Of a DNA stretch of 64,000 bases, positions 52,298 to 62,043 are shown piece after piece. The stretch is taken from the NCBI RefSeq assembly GCF_032595075.1, contig NZ_CP118735.1:152001-216000 (forward strand), read 5' to 3'. Within the stretch, counting starts at the first letter, position 1; every line of letters begins with the position of its first letter. Under the pieces are notes generated by a model. It searched no databases. It was not told the DNA's origin and saw only the letters and a list, made by a program, of their open reading frames with translations. A program made the translations under genes and the position numbers. Origin of the DNA: Streptococcus sp. 29887. GTDB taxonomy: Bacteria; Bacillota; Bacilli; Lactobacillales; Streptococcaceae.

Positions 52298-54631
52298 ATG
52301 AATAGTAAAATTATTGAAAGCCTTGAATTTCACAAGGTTATAGGAAAAATCGAGCCCTATCTCTTGACGGAGCAGGGTTTGGAAGAATTAAGGCAGTTGG
52401 AGCCTATGGTGGAAGCCCACCGTATCCAGCAGGCCTTCGATGAGTTGACTGATATGGGACAAATCTTTGTCGAAAGTCCTTACTTTAGCCTCTCAGCGAC
52501 CAATGACATCAATCCAGCTATGCGCCGTTTGGAATTGGATACAGACCTAAATATCAGTGAGCTATTGGCAGTTAAGAAAGTCTTGGAAGTATCTAAGTCC
52601 CTCTTGGATTTCTATGGCAATCTTGAAAATGTCAGCCTCAGCCAGCTGGACAAGCTCTTTGAAAAAATTGAGCTTTTCCCCCACTTGCAAGGCTCCCTCC
52701 AGTCCATCAATGATGCTGGTTTTGTAGAGGATTTTGCTTCTGAGAAATTGGCTCGTATCCGTCGGAAAATCCGTGAAGCAGAGGACCAGGTCCGTCAGGT
52801 CATGCAGGATATTTTGAAGAACAAGAGCGATATGCTGTCAGATACTATCCTGGCTAGCAGAAATGGGCGTAATGTTCTTCCTGTAAAAAATACCTATCGG
52901 AATAAGATTGCAGGGGTTGTCCACGATATTTCCGCTTCTGGCTCGACCGTTTATATTGAACCCCGGGCTGTAGTGAGTTTAAATGAAGATATTAGTCACT
53001 TGCGTGCAGAAGAACGGCATGAAATTAGTCGGATCTTGCAGGAACTGTCGGATATGTTGCGACCACATAGTGGTATTATTCGCAATAATGCTTGGGTCAT
53101 TGGTCATTTGGATTTTATTCGTGGCAAACATCTTTTTGCGCGTGAGTACAAGGCGGTGGTTCCTAAGTTATCTGATAAGCAAGATATCGCTCTTCTCAAT
53201 GTTCGCCATCCTCTGATTGCTCAGCCTGTACCGAATGATCTCTATTTCGGTAGCCAGTTGACGGCTATTGTTATTACAGGTCCCAACACGGGTGGTAAGA
53301 CTATCATGCTCAAGACCTTGGGTTTGACCCATCTGATGGCCCAGTCTGGTTTGCCTATTCTGGCAGACAAGGGCAGTCGGGTCGCTGTTTTCAAGGAAAT
53401 TTTTGCAGATATTGGGGATGAACAGTCCATCGAGCAGAGTTTATCAACCTTCTCCAGTCACATGACTCACACGGTAGCGATTTTGGCGGAGGCGGATCAA
53501 GATTCTTTGATTTTATTTGATGAGTTGGGAGCTGGGACCGATCCCCAGGAGGGTGCGTCGCTGGCAATGGCTATTTTGGATGACCTTCGTCTGCGGGGGA
53601 TCAAGACCATGGCAACTACCCACTATCCGGAACTCAAGGCCTACGGGATAGAAACCTCTGGTATTGAAAATGCCAGCATGGAATTTGATACCAATAGCTT
53701 GCGCCCAACCTATAAGTTTATGCAGGGTGTGCCTGGACGTTCCAATGCCTTTGAAATAGCAAGACGTCTTGGTCTGTCGGACATCATTATCCAGTCGGCT
53801 CAGTCTTGGACCGATACAGATAGCGACGTGAACCGCATTATCGAGAAATTGGAAAGTCAGACTGTTGAAAGTCGCCGTCGCCTAGATAAGATTCGTGAGG
53901 TGGAACAAGAAAACTTCAAGATGAACCGAGCCCTCCGCAAGCTCTATGACGAGCTCAATCGGGAGAGGGAAAATGAGCTCAATAAGGCCCGTCTGGAAGC
54001 TAGGGAAATTGTAGATATGGCATTGGCAGAAAGCGAGGATATTCTCAAAAATCTCCATGCAGCAGCCAGTCTTAAGCCCCACCAGATCATCGAAGCCAAG
54101 GCAGAGCTGAAAAAGTTGGCGCCTGAAGTGGTGGATCTGTCTAAAAACAAGGTTCTGAAGAAAGCCAAAATCCAGCGGGAGGCCAAGGTGGGTGATGATA
54201 TTATCGTCACAGCCTACGGTCAGCGAGGTACCTTGACCAATCAACTCAAGGACGGCCGTTGGGAAGCACAGGTGGGCTTGATTAAGATGACCTTGACCAA
54301 AGATGAGTTTGAACTGGTCAAGGCGGAAAAAGCAGAGCAGCCTAAGAAGCGCCAGGTTCACACGGTCAAACGTGCCAATGTTCGAGGACCAAAAGCCCGC
54401 TTAGATCTCCGTGGCAAACGCTACGAAGAAGCTATGATGGAGCTGGATGAATTTATCGACCAAGCCCTACTCAATAACCTAGCCCAAGTCGATATTGTTC
54501 ATGGTATTGGGACAGGGGTTATCCGAGAAGGGGTGACCAAGTACCTCCGCCGAAACAAGCAAGTCAAGGAATTCGGCTACGCCCCACAAAATGCAGGTGG
54601 CTCAGGCTGTACTATTGTGACGTTTAAATAG
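52298..54631 (+). CDS. mutS2: Endonuclease/ribosome rescue ATPase MutS2
   Basis: A 777-residue MutS-like ATPase without the mismatch-recognition domain. Walker A is GPNTGGKT (about residue 328), Walker [14 protein letters not shown], followed by a long coiled coil (about 510-620) and a C-terminal Smr domain with [11 protein letters not shown] and [11 protein letters not shown]. MutS2 limits recombination and, in Bacillus, splits collided ribosomes. All motifs look intact. Confidence 0.94.
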   Translation: MNSKIIESLEFHKVIGKIEPYLLTEQGLEELRQLEPMVEAHRIQQAFDELTDMGQIFVESPYFSLSATNDINPAMRRLELDTDLNISELLAVKKVLEVSKSLLDFYGNLENVSLSQLDKLFEKIELFPHLQGSLQSINDAGFVEDFASEKLARIRRKIREAEDQVRQVMQDILKNKSDMLSDTILASRNGRNVLPVKNTYRNKIAGVVHDISASGSTVYIEPRAVVSLNEDISHLRAEERHEISRILQELSDMLRPHSGIIRNNAWVIGHLDFIRGKHLFAREYKAVVPKLSDKQDIALLNVRHPLIAQPVPNDLYFGSQLTAIVITGPNTGGKTIMLKTLGLTHLMAQSGLPILADKGSRVAVFKEIFADIGDEQSIEQSLSTFSSHMTHTVAILAEADQDSLILFDELGAGTDPQEGASLAMAILDDLRLRGIKTMATTHYPELKAYGIETSGIENASMEFDTNSLRPTYKFMQGVPGRSNAFEIARRLGLSDIIIQSAQSWTDTDSDVNRIIEKLESQTVESRRRLDKIREVEQENFKMNRALRKLYDELNRERENELNKARLEAREIVDMALAESEDILKNLHAAASLKPHQIIEAKAELKKLAPEVVDLSKNKVLKKAKIQREAKVGDDIIVTAYGQRGTLTNQLKDGRWEAQVGLIKMTLTKDEFELVKAEKAEQPKKRQVHTVKRANVRGPKARLDLRGKRYEEAMMELDEFIDQALLNNLAQVDIVHGIGTGVIREGVTKYLRRNKQVKEFGYAPQNAGGSGCTIVTFK

Positions 54632-54654
54632 TAATCAACCGATGGGAGATTCTT

Positions 54655-55358
54655 ATGATTATCAGAAAATATCAAACCAGTGATGAAAAAGGCTGGGTTT
54701 ATTGCAAGGCGCTCAGCTATCTCTTTTCCCCATTCTTTGATGATAGAGAAACAGAGAAGCCCGAACGAATGACAGACGTTTATGACTACCGTGTGGAATG
54801 GGTGGCGGAAGTAGATGGCTCAAACGGTTTGGGGAACCGTTTGAGGTTGGAGATGGGACTTGCGTAGCAAGTTTCTGCTATTAAGTTGGTCTAATCGACA
54901 TCGATATTTACACGGAAGAGTGCAGCCAGTCTTATATTTACGCACCGAGTAAGCGAACAGCTTATTTTACTAACCTAGCAGTCCACCCTGATTTTCAAGG
55001 ACAGGGCATTGCCCAGGCGCTTTTTGAAAAAGCAGAGCAGGAATTGAAAGAGCAAGGTGTAGAGAAACTAGCCATCTTTACCAGAGAGGGAGATGTAGCC
55101 AATCATTTGTATCAAAAATGGGGAGGACAGTTAGTCTGTTCAGATTATCTTGTCATCGGTACACCTAAAGACACACCTTATGTCCGTTTTGGTGTCGATC
55201 TTCCCAATGCCAAATTGGCCTTTACAGATGAAACAGGTCAGCCAGCACCCTACTATCTCCGCGAAGGTGTCTATGTAGTTAGTGAAGAAACCGACTTGGA
55301 ACTCTTTGACATAGAAGATGTCTATCAAGAATTAACCTATGTGGTGGATTTGATATAA
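54655..55358 (+). pseudogene. GNAT acetyltransferase disrupted by a 65-bp insertion
   Basis: The 5' part (54655-54819) reads MIIRKYQTSDEKGWVYCKAL up to VAEVDG. A 65-bp insert then brings a stop at 54867 and shifts the frame. From 54885 the reading resumes (VGLIDIDIYTEE) through the acetyl-CoA box VHPDFQGQGIAQALFEKAE to the end at 55358. Removing the insert restores one continuous reading frame of about 213 codons, so the gene was recently intact. The acceptor is unknown. Confidence 0.85.
54820..54884 (+). mobile_element. 65-bp two-hairpin insertion (MITE-like)
   Basis: It contains two hairpins: CAAACGGTT / AACCGTTTG with a 5-nt loop, and ACTTGC / GCAAGT with a GTA loop. It interrupts the acetyltransferase gene and codes for nothing. 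No second copy was noticed in this window, and its family is not recognised. The exact ends are uncertain by a few bases. Confidence 0.6.
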
Positions 55359-55384
55359 AAAAGTTGAAAATCTTTTTTATGATG

Positions 55385-55413
55385 AACTGAGCAAGTGGAA
55401 GGAATGCTCAGTT
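55385..55413 (+). terminator. Terminator after the acetyltransferase remnant
   Basis: A 9-bp perfect inverted repeat AACTGAGCA / TGCTCAGTT with an 11-nt loop and a short T-rich tail. Confidence 0.7.
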
Positions 55414-55729
55414 CTCTCGTATTTTTGTGGTTCAGTTCGGCTTATCCAATTTGTTCTTACGTTTGACATTTTCATAGGTATATCTACCTGATTTTATCTC
55501 CGTAGCACATATTCGTCACCTTTGTCTCATTCCCACAATTAGATTTGATAAGAAAAGCTATTTTCCAGTCTACACTTGCTCTCTGCGAACTAGTTTAGCT
55601 TGACTAAGTCGCTTTTTAGGTCGCAATTTTCTAGGAAATCCTACTCAACATCTCATCCCGTAGCAAAAATTCGCTTTCTATTTTCTTTTGGTGTAGAATG
55701 ATAGTAGAAAAACAGAAACGGAGAAAATT
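55414..55729. other. Intergenic region before trxA
   Basis: No intact gene is seen. A short minus-strand stretch around 55438-55490 could translate (YENVKRKNKLDKPN before a stop) and may be a remnant. A TAGAAT box at 55694-55699 is the likely trxA -10. Confidence 0.4.
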
Positions 55730-56044
55730 ATGGTTCAAGTTATTACAGATGCAAACTTTGAAGTTGAAACACAAGAAGGCCTAGTCCTTGTTGACTTTTG
55801 GGCACCTTGGTGTGGTCCATGCCGCATGCAAGCACCAATCTTGGAACAATTAGCAGGCGAAGTGGATGAAGATGAACTGCGCATCTACAAGATGGATGTT
55901 GACGAAAACCCAAACACAGCCCGTCAATTCGGTATTATGTCAATCCCAACCCTTTTGTTCAAAAAAGATGGACAAGTTGTGAAACAAGTTGCTGGTGTTC
56001 ACACCAAAGACCAAATCAAAGCAATCTTGGCAGAGATTGGTTAA
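55730..56044 (+). CDS. trxA: Thioredoxin
   Basis: A 104-residue cytoplasmic disulfide reductant. The active site WCGPC is visible at about residues 28-32, with the cis-proline loop SIPTLLFKKDG. It supplies electrons to reductases, including the methionine sulfoxide reductase encoded next. ATG follows ACGGAGAAAATT. Confidence 0.95.
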   Translation: MVQVITDANFEVETQEGLVLVDFWAPWCGPCRMQAPILEQLAGEVDEDELRIYKMDVDENPNTARQFGIMSIPTLLFKKDGQVVKQVAGVHTKDQIKAILAEIG

Positions 56045-56050
56045 TTATGT

Positions 56051-56074
56051 AGGTTGAGGAAACTCAGCCTTTTT
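56051..56074 (+). terminator. Terminator between trxA and msrAB
   Basis: AGGTTGAG / CTCAGCCT with a GAAA loop and T run; one G-T wobble. Confidence 0.8.
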
Positions 56075-56095
56075 CTGTATCGAAAGGAAACTCAC

Positions 56096-57034
56096 ATGAA
56101 AGAAATTTACCTAGCAGGCGGTTGTTTCTGGGGAATGGAAGGCTACTTTTCCCAGATCGATGGTATTCTTGACACCAGCGTTGGCTATGCCAATGGACAG
56201 GTGGAGACGACCAATTATCAACTCCTCAAACAAACAGACCACGCAGAGACGCTCTATCTAGCCTATGACGAGGCTCGTATCAATTTGCGGGAAATTCTCC
56301 TCTACTATTTCCGCGTCATTGATCCCTTCTCTGTCAATCAGCAGGGACCTGACAAGGGCCGCCAGTATCGGACTGGTATCTATTACACAGATGAGGCTGA
56401 TTTACCGACCATCGAGCAGGTCATGGCGGAGCAGTCCCAGCTCTTTGGCGGACGCCCCCTAGCCGTTGAAGTGGAGCCACTCGCGCATTACATCCCCGCC
56501 GAAGACTACCATCAGGATTATCTCAAGAAAAATCCCCAAGGGTACTGCCATATCGATCTTGGGCAGGCAAAAATCCCTCTGATTGATGTTGCAGACTACC
56601 AAAAGCCAGACCAACAAGTCTTAAAAGACAGCTTGACTGAACTCCAGTACCAAGTCACTCAAGAAGCTGCGACGGAAAGACCTTTCGAAAATGAGTTTTG
56701 GGATAGCGACCAGGCTGGTCTCTACGTCGATATTACGACTGGTGAGCCCCTCTTTCTCTCAACAGACAAATTCGACTCAGGCTGCGGCTGGCCCTCCTTT
56801 ACCAAGCCAATCAGCAAGGAAGTTGCGACCTATTTCCAAGATCTTTCCCACGGCATGAACCGTATTGAAGTCCGCAGTCGGGCCGGTCATGCTCATTTAG
56901 GTCATGTCTTTGATGACGGACCGCGTGACAAGGGTGGATTGCGTTACTGTATCAACTCGGCAGCCCTGCGTTTTGTCCCTAGAGAGGAAATGGAAGAAGC
57001 AGGATATGGTTTGTTTTTGGATTTGCTGCAATAA
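56096..57034 (+). CDS. msrAB: Fused methionine sulfoxide reductase MsrA/MsrB
   Basis: A 312-residue bifunctional repair enzyme. The MsrA domain starts with the catalytic Cys of [11 protein letters not shown] (residues 8-18), and the MsrB domain covers about 170-312 with SGCGWPSF and the catalytic Cys of [11 protein letters not shown]. It reduces both S and R methionine sulfoxides. No export signal is visible in the chosen start, which follows GAAAGGAAACTCAC; a frame 14 codons longer exists. Thioredoxin lies immediately upstream. Confidence 0.93.
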   Translation: MKEIYLAGGCFWGMEGYFSQIDGILDTSVGYANGQVETTNYQLLKQTDHAETLYLAYDEARINLREILLYYFRVIDPFSVNQQGPDKGRQYRTGIYYTDEADLPTIEQVMAEQSQLFGGRPLAVEVEPLAHYIPAEDYHQDYLKKNPQGYCHIDLGQAKIPLIDVADYQKPDQQVLKDSLTELQYQVTQEAATERPFENEFWDSDQAGLYVDITTGEPLFLSTDKFDSGCGWPSFTKPISKEVATYFQDLSHGMNRIEVRSRAGHAHLGHVFDDGPRDKGGLRYCINSAALRFVPREEMEEAGYGLFLDLLQ

Positions 57035-57050
57035 TTTTTTGAAAACTTGC

Positions 57051-57079
57051 TTGATTTTTCCTGAAAAATAGTCTAGAAT
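57051..57079 (+). promoter_or_regulatory. Promoter of the riboswitch-agcS transcript
   Basis: TTGATT (57051-57056) and TAGAAT (57074-57079) separated by 17 bp. Confidence 0.6.
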
Positions 57080-57114
57080 AGAGCAAGATAAAACTGAATA
57101 ACCGGTTGATAGTG

Positions 57115-57240
57115 GGCAGAAAGGCAACTGACTGTCCAAAGGACGGAACTCTGGAGAGACCATCAGGCACCGAAGGGGCAAGGTGGTTCTACTTGGAAAA
57201 GTAGAACTGCTGAAACTCTCAGGTAAAAGGACAGAGCGCA
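57115..57240 (+). ncRNA. Glycine riboswitch
   Basis: The conserved glycine-aptamer core is visible: CTCTGGAGAGACC, then GCACCGAAGGGGCAA, then ACTCTCAGGTAAAAGGACAGAG. Only one complete aptamer is evident; the bases upstream (GGGCAGAAAGGCAACTGAC) may be a ghost partner helix. It precedes an amino-acid symporter and is followed by a terminator hairpin, the classic arrangement for glycine control of uptake. Confidence 0.92.
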
Positions 57241-57282
57241 TTGAAGATAGGGGATTTTCCTTTGTTTTTCGCGTTGATTCTG

Positions 57283-57316
57283 GAGGTTGATAAATTCAGC
57301 CTCTTTTGTTTTTTCC
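57283..57316 (+). terminator. Expression-platform terminator of the riboswitch
   Basis: GAGGTTGA / TCAGCCTC with a 5-nt loop and TTTTGTTTTTT. It lies between the aptamer and the agcS ribosome site, so glycine binding could switch readthrough. Confidence 0.75.
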
Positions 57317-57357
57317 GGCAGCTTTATCGGATTAAGAATGATGCTTAGGAGGAAGCT

Positions 57358-58692
57358 ATGTTAGAATTGATGCAAAATATCAATAATTTTGTTTGGGGTC
57401 CGCCCCTTTTGTTACTATTGGTCGGAACGGGTGTCTATTTCACCCTTCGTTTGGGAGTGTTTCAAATCAGCAAGTTGCCGACGGCCTTTCGTTTGATTTT
57501 CTCCAGTGACCAGTCTGGTCAGGGAGATGTGTCCAGCTTTGCGGCTCTGTGTACGGCCCTTGCGGCAACGGTTGGTACGGGAAATATCGTTGGGGTGGCG
57601 ACTGCCATTACGACAGGTGGACCAGGTGCCCTTTTCTGGATGTGGGTGGCGGCCTTTTTCGGGATGGCAACCAAGTATGCGGAAGGATTTTTAGCGATTA
57701 AATACCGAACCAAGGATGCCAACGGTCAAGCGGCAGGTGGACCTATGCACTATATCACCTTGGGGATGGGGAAAAAGTGGAAGCCTTTGGCAATTTTCTT
57801 TGCTATTTCAGGTGTTTTAGTGGCTCTCTTGGGAATGGGGACCTTCTCTCAGGTTAATTCGATTGCCTCATCCATGTCTGCTAGCTTTGGTCTGGCTCCC
57901 CAGTTGGTCAGCATTGTGACAGCCATTTCCATCGCCTTCTTTATCTTTGGGGGAATTGAGAAGATTTCGGATATTTCGACAAAAATTGTTCCTTTCATGG
58001 CGATTTTGTATATCTTAGCAAGTGTGGCTGTTTTGGCCCTGCATTGGGAACAACTCTTGCCAACCCTTGCCTTAGTTTTCAAATCTGCCTTTACTCCAGC
58101 TGCAGCTGTGGGTGGTTTTACAGGTGCGACCGTGCAACAGGCCATTCAGCGTGGGATTGCGCGTGGGGTGTTCTCCAATGAATCTGGTCTGGGCTCAGCT
58201 CCGATTGCGGCTGCCGCAGCCAAGTCTGATAATCCAGTAGAGCAGGGCTTGATTTCCATGACAGGCACCTTTATTGATACGCTTATCATCTGTACCTTGA
58301 CAGGTTTGACGATTTTGGTGACTGGTCAGTGGTCTATCGAAGGCTTGGCAGGTGCTCCGCTGACCCAGGCAGCATTTGCTTCTGTCTTTGGACAGCCAGG
58401 GGCCTTGGCCTTGACCATCAGTCTGGTTCTCTTTGCCTATACGACCATTCTTGGTTGGTCTTACTATGGTGAGCGTTGTATCGAGTTTCTATTTGGGACC
58501 AAGTCTATCTTGCCTTATCGTTTGGTCTTTGTAACCATGGTTGCTCTTGGTGGCTTCCTCAAGCTGGACTTGATTTGGACCATCGCAGATATTGTGAATG
58601 GGCTTATGGCTCTACCAAACTTGATTGCCTTGCTGGCTCTCTCACCAGTCATTATCAAGGAGACACGCCAGTATTTTGCCAAGAAGAAATAA
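57358..58692 (+). CDS. AGCS-family sodium:alanine/glycine symporter
   Basis: A 444-residue membrane carrier with about ten hydrophobic segments. Family signatures are TAVGTGNIVGVATAITTGGPGA-type residues (around 70-95) and GVFSNESGLGSAP (about 270). It imports small amino acids with sodium. The upstream glycine riboswitch makes glycine the likely main substrate. ATG follows AGGAGGAAGCT. Confidence 0.92.
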   Translation: MLELMQNINNFVWGPPLLLLLVGTGVYFTLRLGVFQISKLPTAFRLIFSSDQSGQGDVSSFAALCTALAATVGTGNIVGVATAITTGGPGALFWMWVAAFFGMATKYAEGFLAIKYRTKDANGQAAGGPMHYITLGMGKKWKPLAIFFAISGVLVALLGMGTFSQVNSIASSMSASFGLAPQLVSIVTAISIAFFIFGGIEKISDISTKIVPFMAILYILASVAVLALHWEQLLPTLALVFKSAFTPAAAVGGFTGATVQQAIQRGIARGVFSNESGLGSAPIAAAAAKSDNPVEQGLISMTGTFIDTLIICTLTGLTILVTGQWSIEGLAGAPLTQAAFASVFGQPGALALTISLVLFAYTTILGWSYYGERCIEFLFGTKSILPYRLVFVTMVALGGFLKLDLIWTIADIVNGLMALPNLIALLALSPVIIKETRQYFAKKK

Positions 58693-58698
58693 AAAAAT

Positions 58699-58732
58699 AA
58701 GTGCAAAGGATTTTATTCCTCTGCACTTTTTT
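58699..58732 (+). terminator. Terminator of the AGCS gene
   Basis: AAGTGCA-AAGGA / TCCT-CTGCACTT with a T run. A very similar stem-loop occurs at 60535-60566. Confidence 0.85.
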
Positions 58733-58742
58733 GTTTTGTAGT

Positions 58743-58813
58743 AACTTTCTTTTTAGAATGGAAAGTTGTTATTTATTTTGGAAATATTTTCTATAGAAAA
58801 GGAAAGGAAATTA
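58743..58813 (+). promoter_or_regulatory. Surface-gene upstream module, copy 1
   Basis: An inverted repeat AACTTTC / GAAAGTT, then TATTTTCTA and GGAAAGGAAA at fixed spacing, lies before the LPKTG gene. The same order and spacing recur at 61826-61897 before the BspA-like gene. Confidence 0.6.
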
Positions 58814-58866
58814 TAGCTAGAGTTTGATACTATTGGTATAAAAATAATAAATTAAAGAGGTATAAT

Positions 58867-60429
58867 ATGAAAAAGACAAGCAAGTACGTTTTACTTTTAT
58901 CAGCAGGATTATTGTTGGCACCAGTCGCTCTAAACCATATTGTAGATGTACCGACTGTGTATGCAACTGAAACAGTTGCGAGTAAGGAAATTACGATTGC
59001 TGGTGGTTATTATGGTCAAGGTGTTGCCATTGATCCTTTTACTATGACGGTCAAGGTAGGAGATGTTATTTCCATAGATGATTTAAAGGCCAAGTATAAT
59101 ATTACTGCTACTACCCAGTCATTTGAAATGGTTGATTGGGAAGGTGCTCCGACAAAAACGTGGAATTCAGAAACAACTAGTATCGTAATAACCGAAGAGC
59201 TGTTAGGCTATGATAATCTCAGAATTACGTTTGAATCACTTATGTCTAATGTGCAGCATGAGCATCATGCTTCTTTCCTCAACCTGGTTGATGGCTCACA
59301 TATTAAACCGACTGAGCTTAATCCAAAGGATTGGAATGGGGCACCTCATATTCCTGGATATATTCACGTAGCCTTGTATGGCGAAGGGGCGGTGGGAACA
59401 AGCGTCAGCATCTGTTATTATGTACCTGAGGGAACTGATTTGGCTACTGTACGTAGGCTTATTGATGAAAAAAGGTTGGGGAATTTTGTTGTTAAGAATC
59501 TAGATAGCCTATTCCCATCAGAAGTGACGCCTGCAGGAAATGAGGGTGGTCAATCAAGCAAGGCTGAAAATACAAGTACCGCAGAAACACCGATATCTGA
59601 CGTGGGGTCAAAGGCTCTCTTTACAGCTACAGATTTCCCAGGTCATAGTGAGGAGCAGGTTTTTGCAGCTCAGGTGGCTTATACTATCCATAAGACAGGT
59701 GGAGAGGCAATGAAACCACTTTTTGCGAGTGGTGTGAAAACGATCTTCCATTCAAAAGAGGCTGGCAGTCAGGCAACGGATTTAACACCAAATGTTCTCT
59801 TGCCTAGAAAGACTTACTACATTATGACAGGTCTTGAAGGAATCAGTACTTATACCAAGGTTATTACCTATTCGGATAATGGTGATGGAACTGTAACGGT
59901 TTATTCTATTCCTGATAGATTGGAGCGCTTGGGATCGACTCAGGAAAAGTATGAAGAAAAGATGAATGTATTATTCAAAGAAGGTCGGGTTATTACCGTC
60001 CTAAAACCGAGCATGGAAGAAGTGTCACTTCGTCTGAAAACCATGGTCAAGGAGGATATCTTTGCTTCAACCAGCCTTGCGAACATTGAAAGTAAGCCGA
60101 GCAATCCGACAAGTACTAGTCATAATGAAAGCCAGCCTGGTCAGACGCCGTCAGGAACAGCTTCTTCCGATGTAGATACCAGAGGAACAGCTACTTCAAG
60201 CCAATCAACCACAGGTACAACTGGTTCAAAACAATCCATCAAAGGAACAACTGCTCAAGGAAAATCTACTGCAGAAACAACGGCTGCTGATAAGACCGCA
60301 GTTAAAAAAGCAGATAAGAAGAACTTGCCGAAGACAGGCCAAGTGGGCTCATGGTTAGCCATCGCAGGTCTAGCATTGTTACCAACAGCAGCATACTTCC
60401 TTAAGAAACAAAAGAAAAATCAAGGATGA
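58867..60429 (+). CDS. LPXTG (LPKTG) cell-wall surface protein
   Basis: A 520-residue sortase substrate. The signal peptide MKKTSKYVLLLSAGLLLAPV ends near VYATE, and the C-terminus has LPKTG, a hydrophobic span and KKQKKN. The N-terminal ~200 residues look globular, and a second region (about 245-410) contains FTATDFPGHSEEQVFAAQVA and TYYIMTGLEGISTYTKVITY. A Ser/Thr/Gly-rich wall-spanning stretch of ~90 residues precedes the anchor. No known adhesin domain is recognised. It has its own terminator. Confidence 0.85.
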   Translation: MKKTSKYVLLLSAGLLLAPVALNHIVDVPTVYATETVASKEITIAGGYYGQGVAIDPFTMTVKVGDVISIDDLKAKYNITATTQSFEMVDWEGAPTKTWNSETTSIVITEELLGYDNLRITFESLMSNVQHEHHASFLNLVDGSHIKPTELNPKDWNGAPHIPGYIHVALYGEGAVGTSVSICYYVPEGTDLATVRRLIDEKRLGNFVVKNLDSLFPSEVTPAGNEGGQSSKAENTSTAETPISDVGSKALFTATDFPGHSEEQVFAAQVAYTIHKTGGEAMKPLFASGVKTIFHSKEAGSQATDLTPNVLLPRKTYYIMTGLEGISTYTKVITYSDNGDGTVTVYSIPDRLERLGSTQEKYEEKMNVLFKEGRVITVLKPSMEEVSLRLKTMVKEDIFASTSLANIESKPSNPTSTSHNESQPGQTPSGTASSDVDTRGTATSSQSTTGTTGSKQSIKGTTAQGKSTAETTAADKTAVKKADKKNLPKTGQVGSWLAIAGLALLPTAAYFLKKQKKNQG

Positions 60430-60534
60430 TAGCTTTCTAAAAAAACATAAGGAAATGAGGGGTGCAATCTGACTTTGTCAAGTGATAACTGTTAGCAAAT
60501 TAGACTTACCTCTTATCAAATAAATAAAATAAAT

Positions 60535-60566
60535 AAGTGCAAAGGTTAATCCTCTGCACTTTTTTG
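60535..60566. terminator. Terminator between the LPKTG gene and the 399-aa gene
   Basis: AAGTGCA-AAGG / CCTCTGCACTT with T run, nearly the same as 58699-58732. The stop of the minus-strand gene is in the loop, so it serves both genes. Confidence 0.8.
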
Positions 60567-61745
60567 CTGGCTTTGTGGTAGGAAATCCTGCCAAAATTCG
60601 TTCCAAGGTTTGACAATGTAGGCATAGCCTGAAGACGGGAAGGTCCAGTCGATATTTTCAAAGTAGGCCATGGTGGCATTGGGTTCGATGCGGTCGATGT
60701 TGGAAATCTGTTTGTTGAAACTACCGAAGTTTTTCAAAGTCAAGCAGAGTTTGCGCTTTTCATTGGTACGGATACGGACGGTGACCTTGAAACGTTTGGC
60801 CGGAGAATGCAGGCGAAAACTGCCGAAACGGATAGGAAAGCTGGCAAAGTACTTGGTCTGCAAGTCGATCTGGTAGAGGTCAGAAGTTGGAAGATTCTCC
60901 ACTAACAAGCTACGTTTATAGGGGAAGCGATGTTTTTCAGTATCCAAGTCTTCATCCAAAACCTGCACCCTGTCGGAATAGTCAATCTGGTTAATCTTTA
61001 GGCTGATAAAGTGATTGTTGCTACGTAGGGTGGGAGTGGAGTAGAAGGTGTTTAGGAGAAACTTATCTTTATGAGGGTGGACAGGATTGGGGTAGTGGGA
61101 GGTAAATAGCCTCTTGACCAGAACCTTAAATTCTTTTTTCTTCATATCGGGATGGATAACAATGTCCCGTTCGTAAGATAGGTAGTAGCGTCCTTGCTGG
61201 ATGGCTTCCTCTAAGTCTTGGTTGAAGTGGAGACTGTCCACGAGGGAGCTTTTTTCTTGTTGGCAGCTAGGAATATTGGAGATATGGATAAGAGAAAAGA
61301 GAATGGTTGTTGCGATATAGTGGGTGTATTTTTCTTGGGAATAAAAAGAGTTCAATCTTTTTTCCTGTTCCAAAAATGTTTGTTTTTCAGAGTTTAAAAC
61401 ATCTGTTTGCTCACTAGCCATTTCGTGTAACTTTTTAGCAACACCAACAGTCGATGTTTCTGGATATTGCAACAATCGTTGCTCAAACTTTTCTACGACT
61501 TGAGAAAAATCTTGCTGTGCTAGATAGTTCTTTAATTTATGCGGGATATTTTTTCTTCCGTTAAAATATTTGGAACAATCCGAAATACTGACATAAAATT
61601 CCTCATCTTCCTTACCAGGTATTTCTAGAAATTGAAAGATACTGTTGACAATAGCTTCTTGCTTAACCCAGCCGACATTTTTCTTCTTTCTCTTATTGAC
61701 GGCTAGGATAACCTGTAAAATTTCGCTAAAGGATAAAAAAATCAT
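60546..61745 (-). CDS. Unrecognised 399-residue protein
   Basis: A long uninterrupted frame with normal codon use. The N-terminal part (residues ~1-110) is helical and basic (AVNKRKKKNVGWVKQEAIVNSIF broken by polar runs). A coiled stretch (about 110-140) follows, then a beta-rich C-terminal half with FRLHSPAKRFKVTVRIRTN and FPSSGYAYIVKPWNEFW. No signal peptide or membrane segment is evident, apart from a weakly hydrophobic start. I do not recognise the family. It is divergent from the BspA-like gene and separated from it by the shared regulatory module. Confidence 0.7.
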   Translation of the reverse strand: MIFLSFSEILQVILAVNKRKKKNVGWVKQEAIVNSIFQFLEIPGKEDEEFYVSISDCSKYFNGRKNIPHKLKNYLAQQDFSQVVEKFEQRLLQYPETSTVGVAKKLHEMASEQTDVLNSEKQTFLEQEKRLNSFYSQEKYTHYIATTILFSLIHISNIPSCQQEKSSLVDSLHFNQDLEEAIQQGRYYLSYERDIVIHPDMKKKEFKVLVKRLFTSHYPNPVHPHKDKFLLNTFYSTPTLRSNNHFISLKINQIDYSDRVQVLDEDLDTEKHRFPYKRSLLVENLPTSDLYQIDLQTKYFASFPIRFGSFRLHSPAKRFKVTVRIRTNEKRKLCLTLKNFGSFNKQISNIDRIEPNATMAYFENIDWTFPSSGYAYIVKPWNEFWQDFLPQSQQKSAED

Positions 61746-62043
61746 GGTTCATTCTTCCTCTTTGAAAGCGTATTATATTTTCATTTTATCAAAAAAATAT
61801 AAGGAAATCAGCTAATTATGTGCTTGGAAACTTTCTTTTTTGATAAGGAAAGTTTCCGAAATAGAGCATAACTATTTTCTACAAAATGGAAAGGAAAAAA
61901 ACGGGTCATTTTGATATGATGGGAGTGATTAATATATGAAGAAGAGGGGAGAGAAAATAGGATGAAATATGCTTATTAGTGTTCTAGTAGTTATCGGTTA
62001 ATAGGAAGTTTACATGTTCTAATGGTTCTAGAAAGGTTTGTAT
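61746..62043. other. Divergent intergenic region with shared surface-gene module
   Basis: It carries a perfect inverted repeat GGAAACTTTC / GAAAGTTTCC (61826-61857), then TATTTTCTA (61873-61881) and GGAAAGGAAA (61888-61897), matching the layout at 58743-58813. No gene is seen here. It must hold the promoters of both flanking genes. Confidence 0.6.

Noticed and set aside
58699..60566. Near-identical terminators around the LPKTG gene as ends of a mobile unit
   Set aside because: They are direct-orientation stem-loops with T runs fitting ordinary terminators. Similarity may reflect local duplication, but there are no target repeats or transposition gene.
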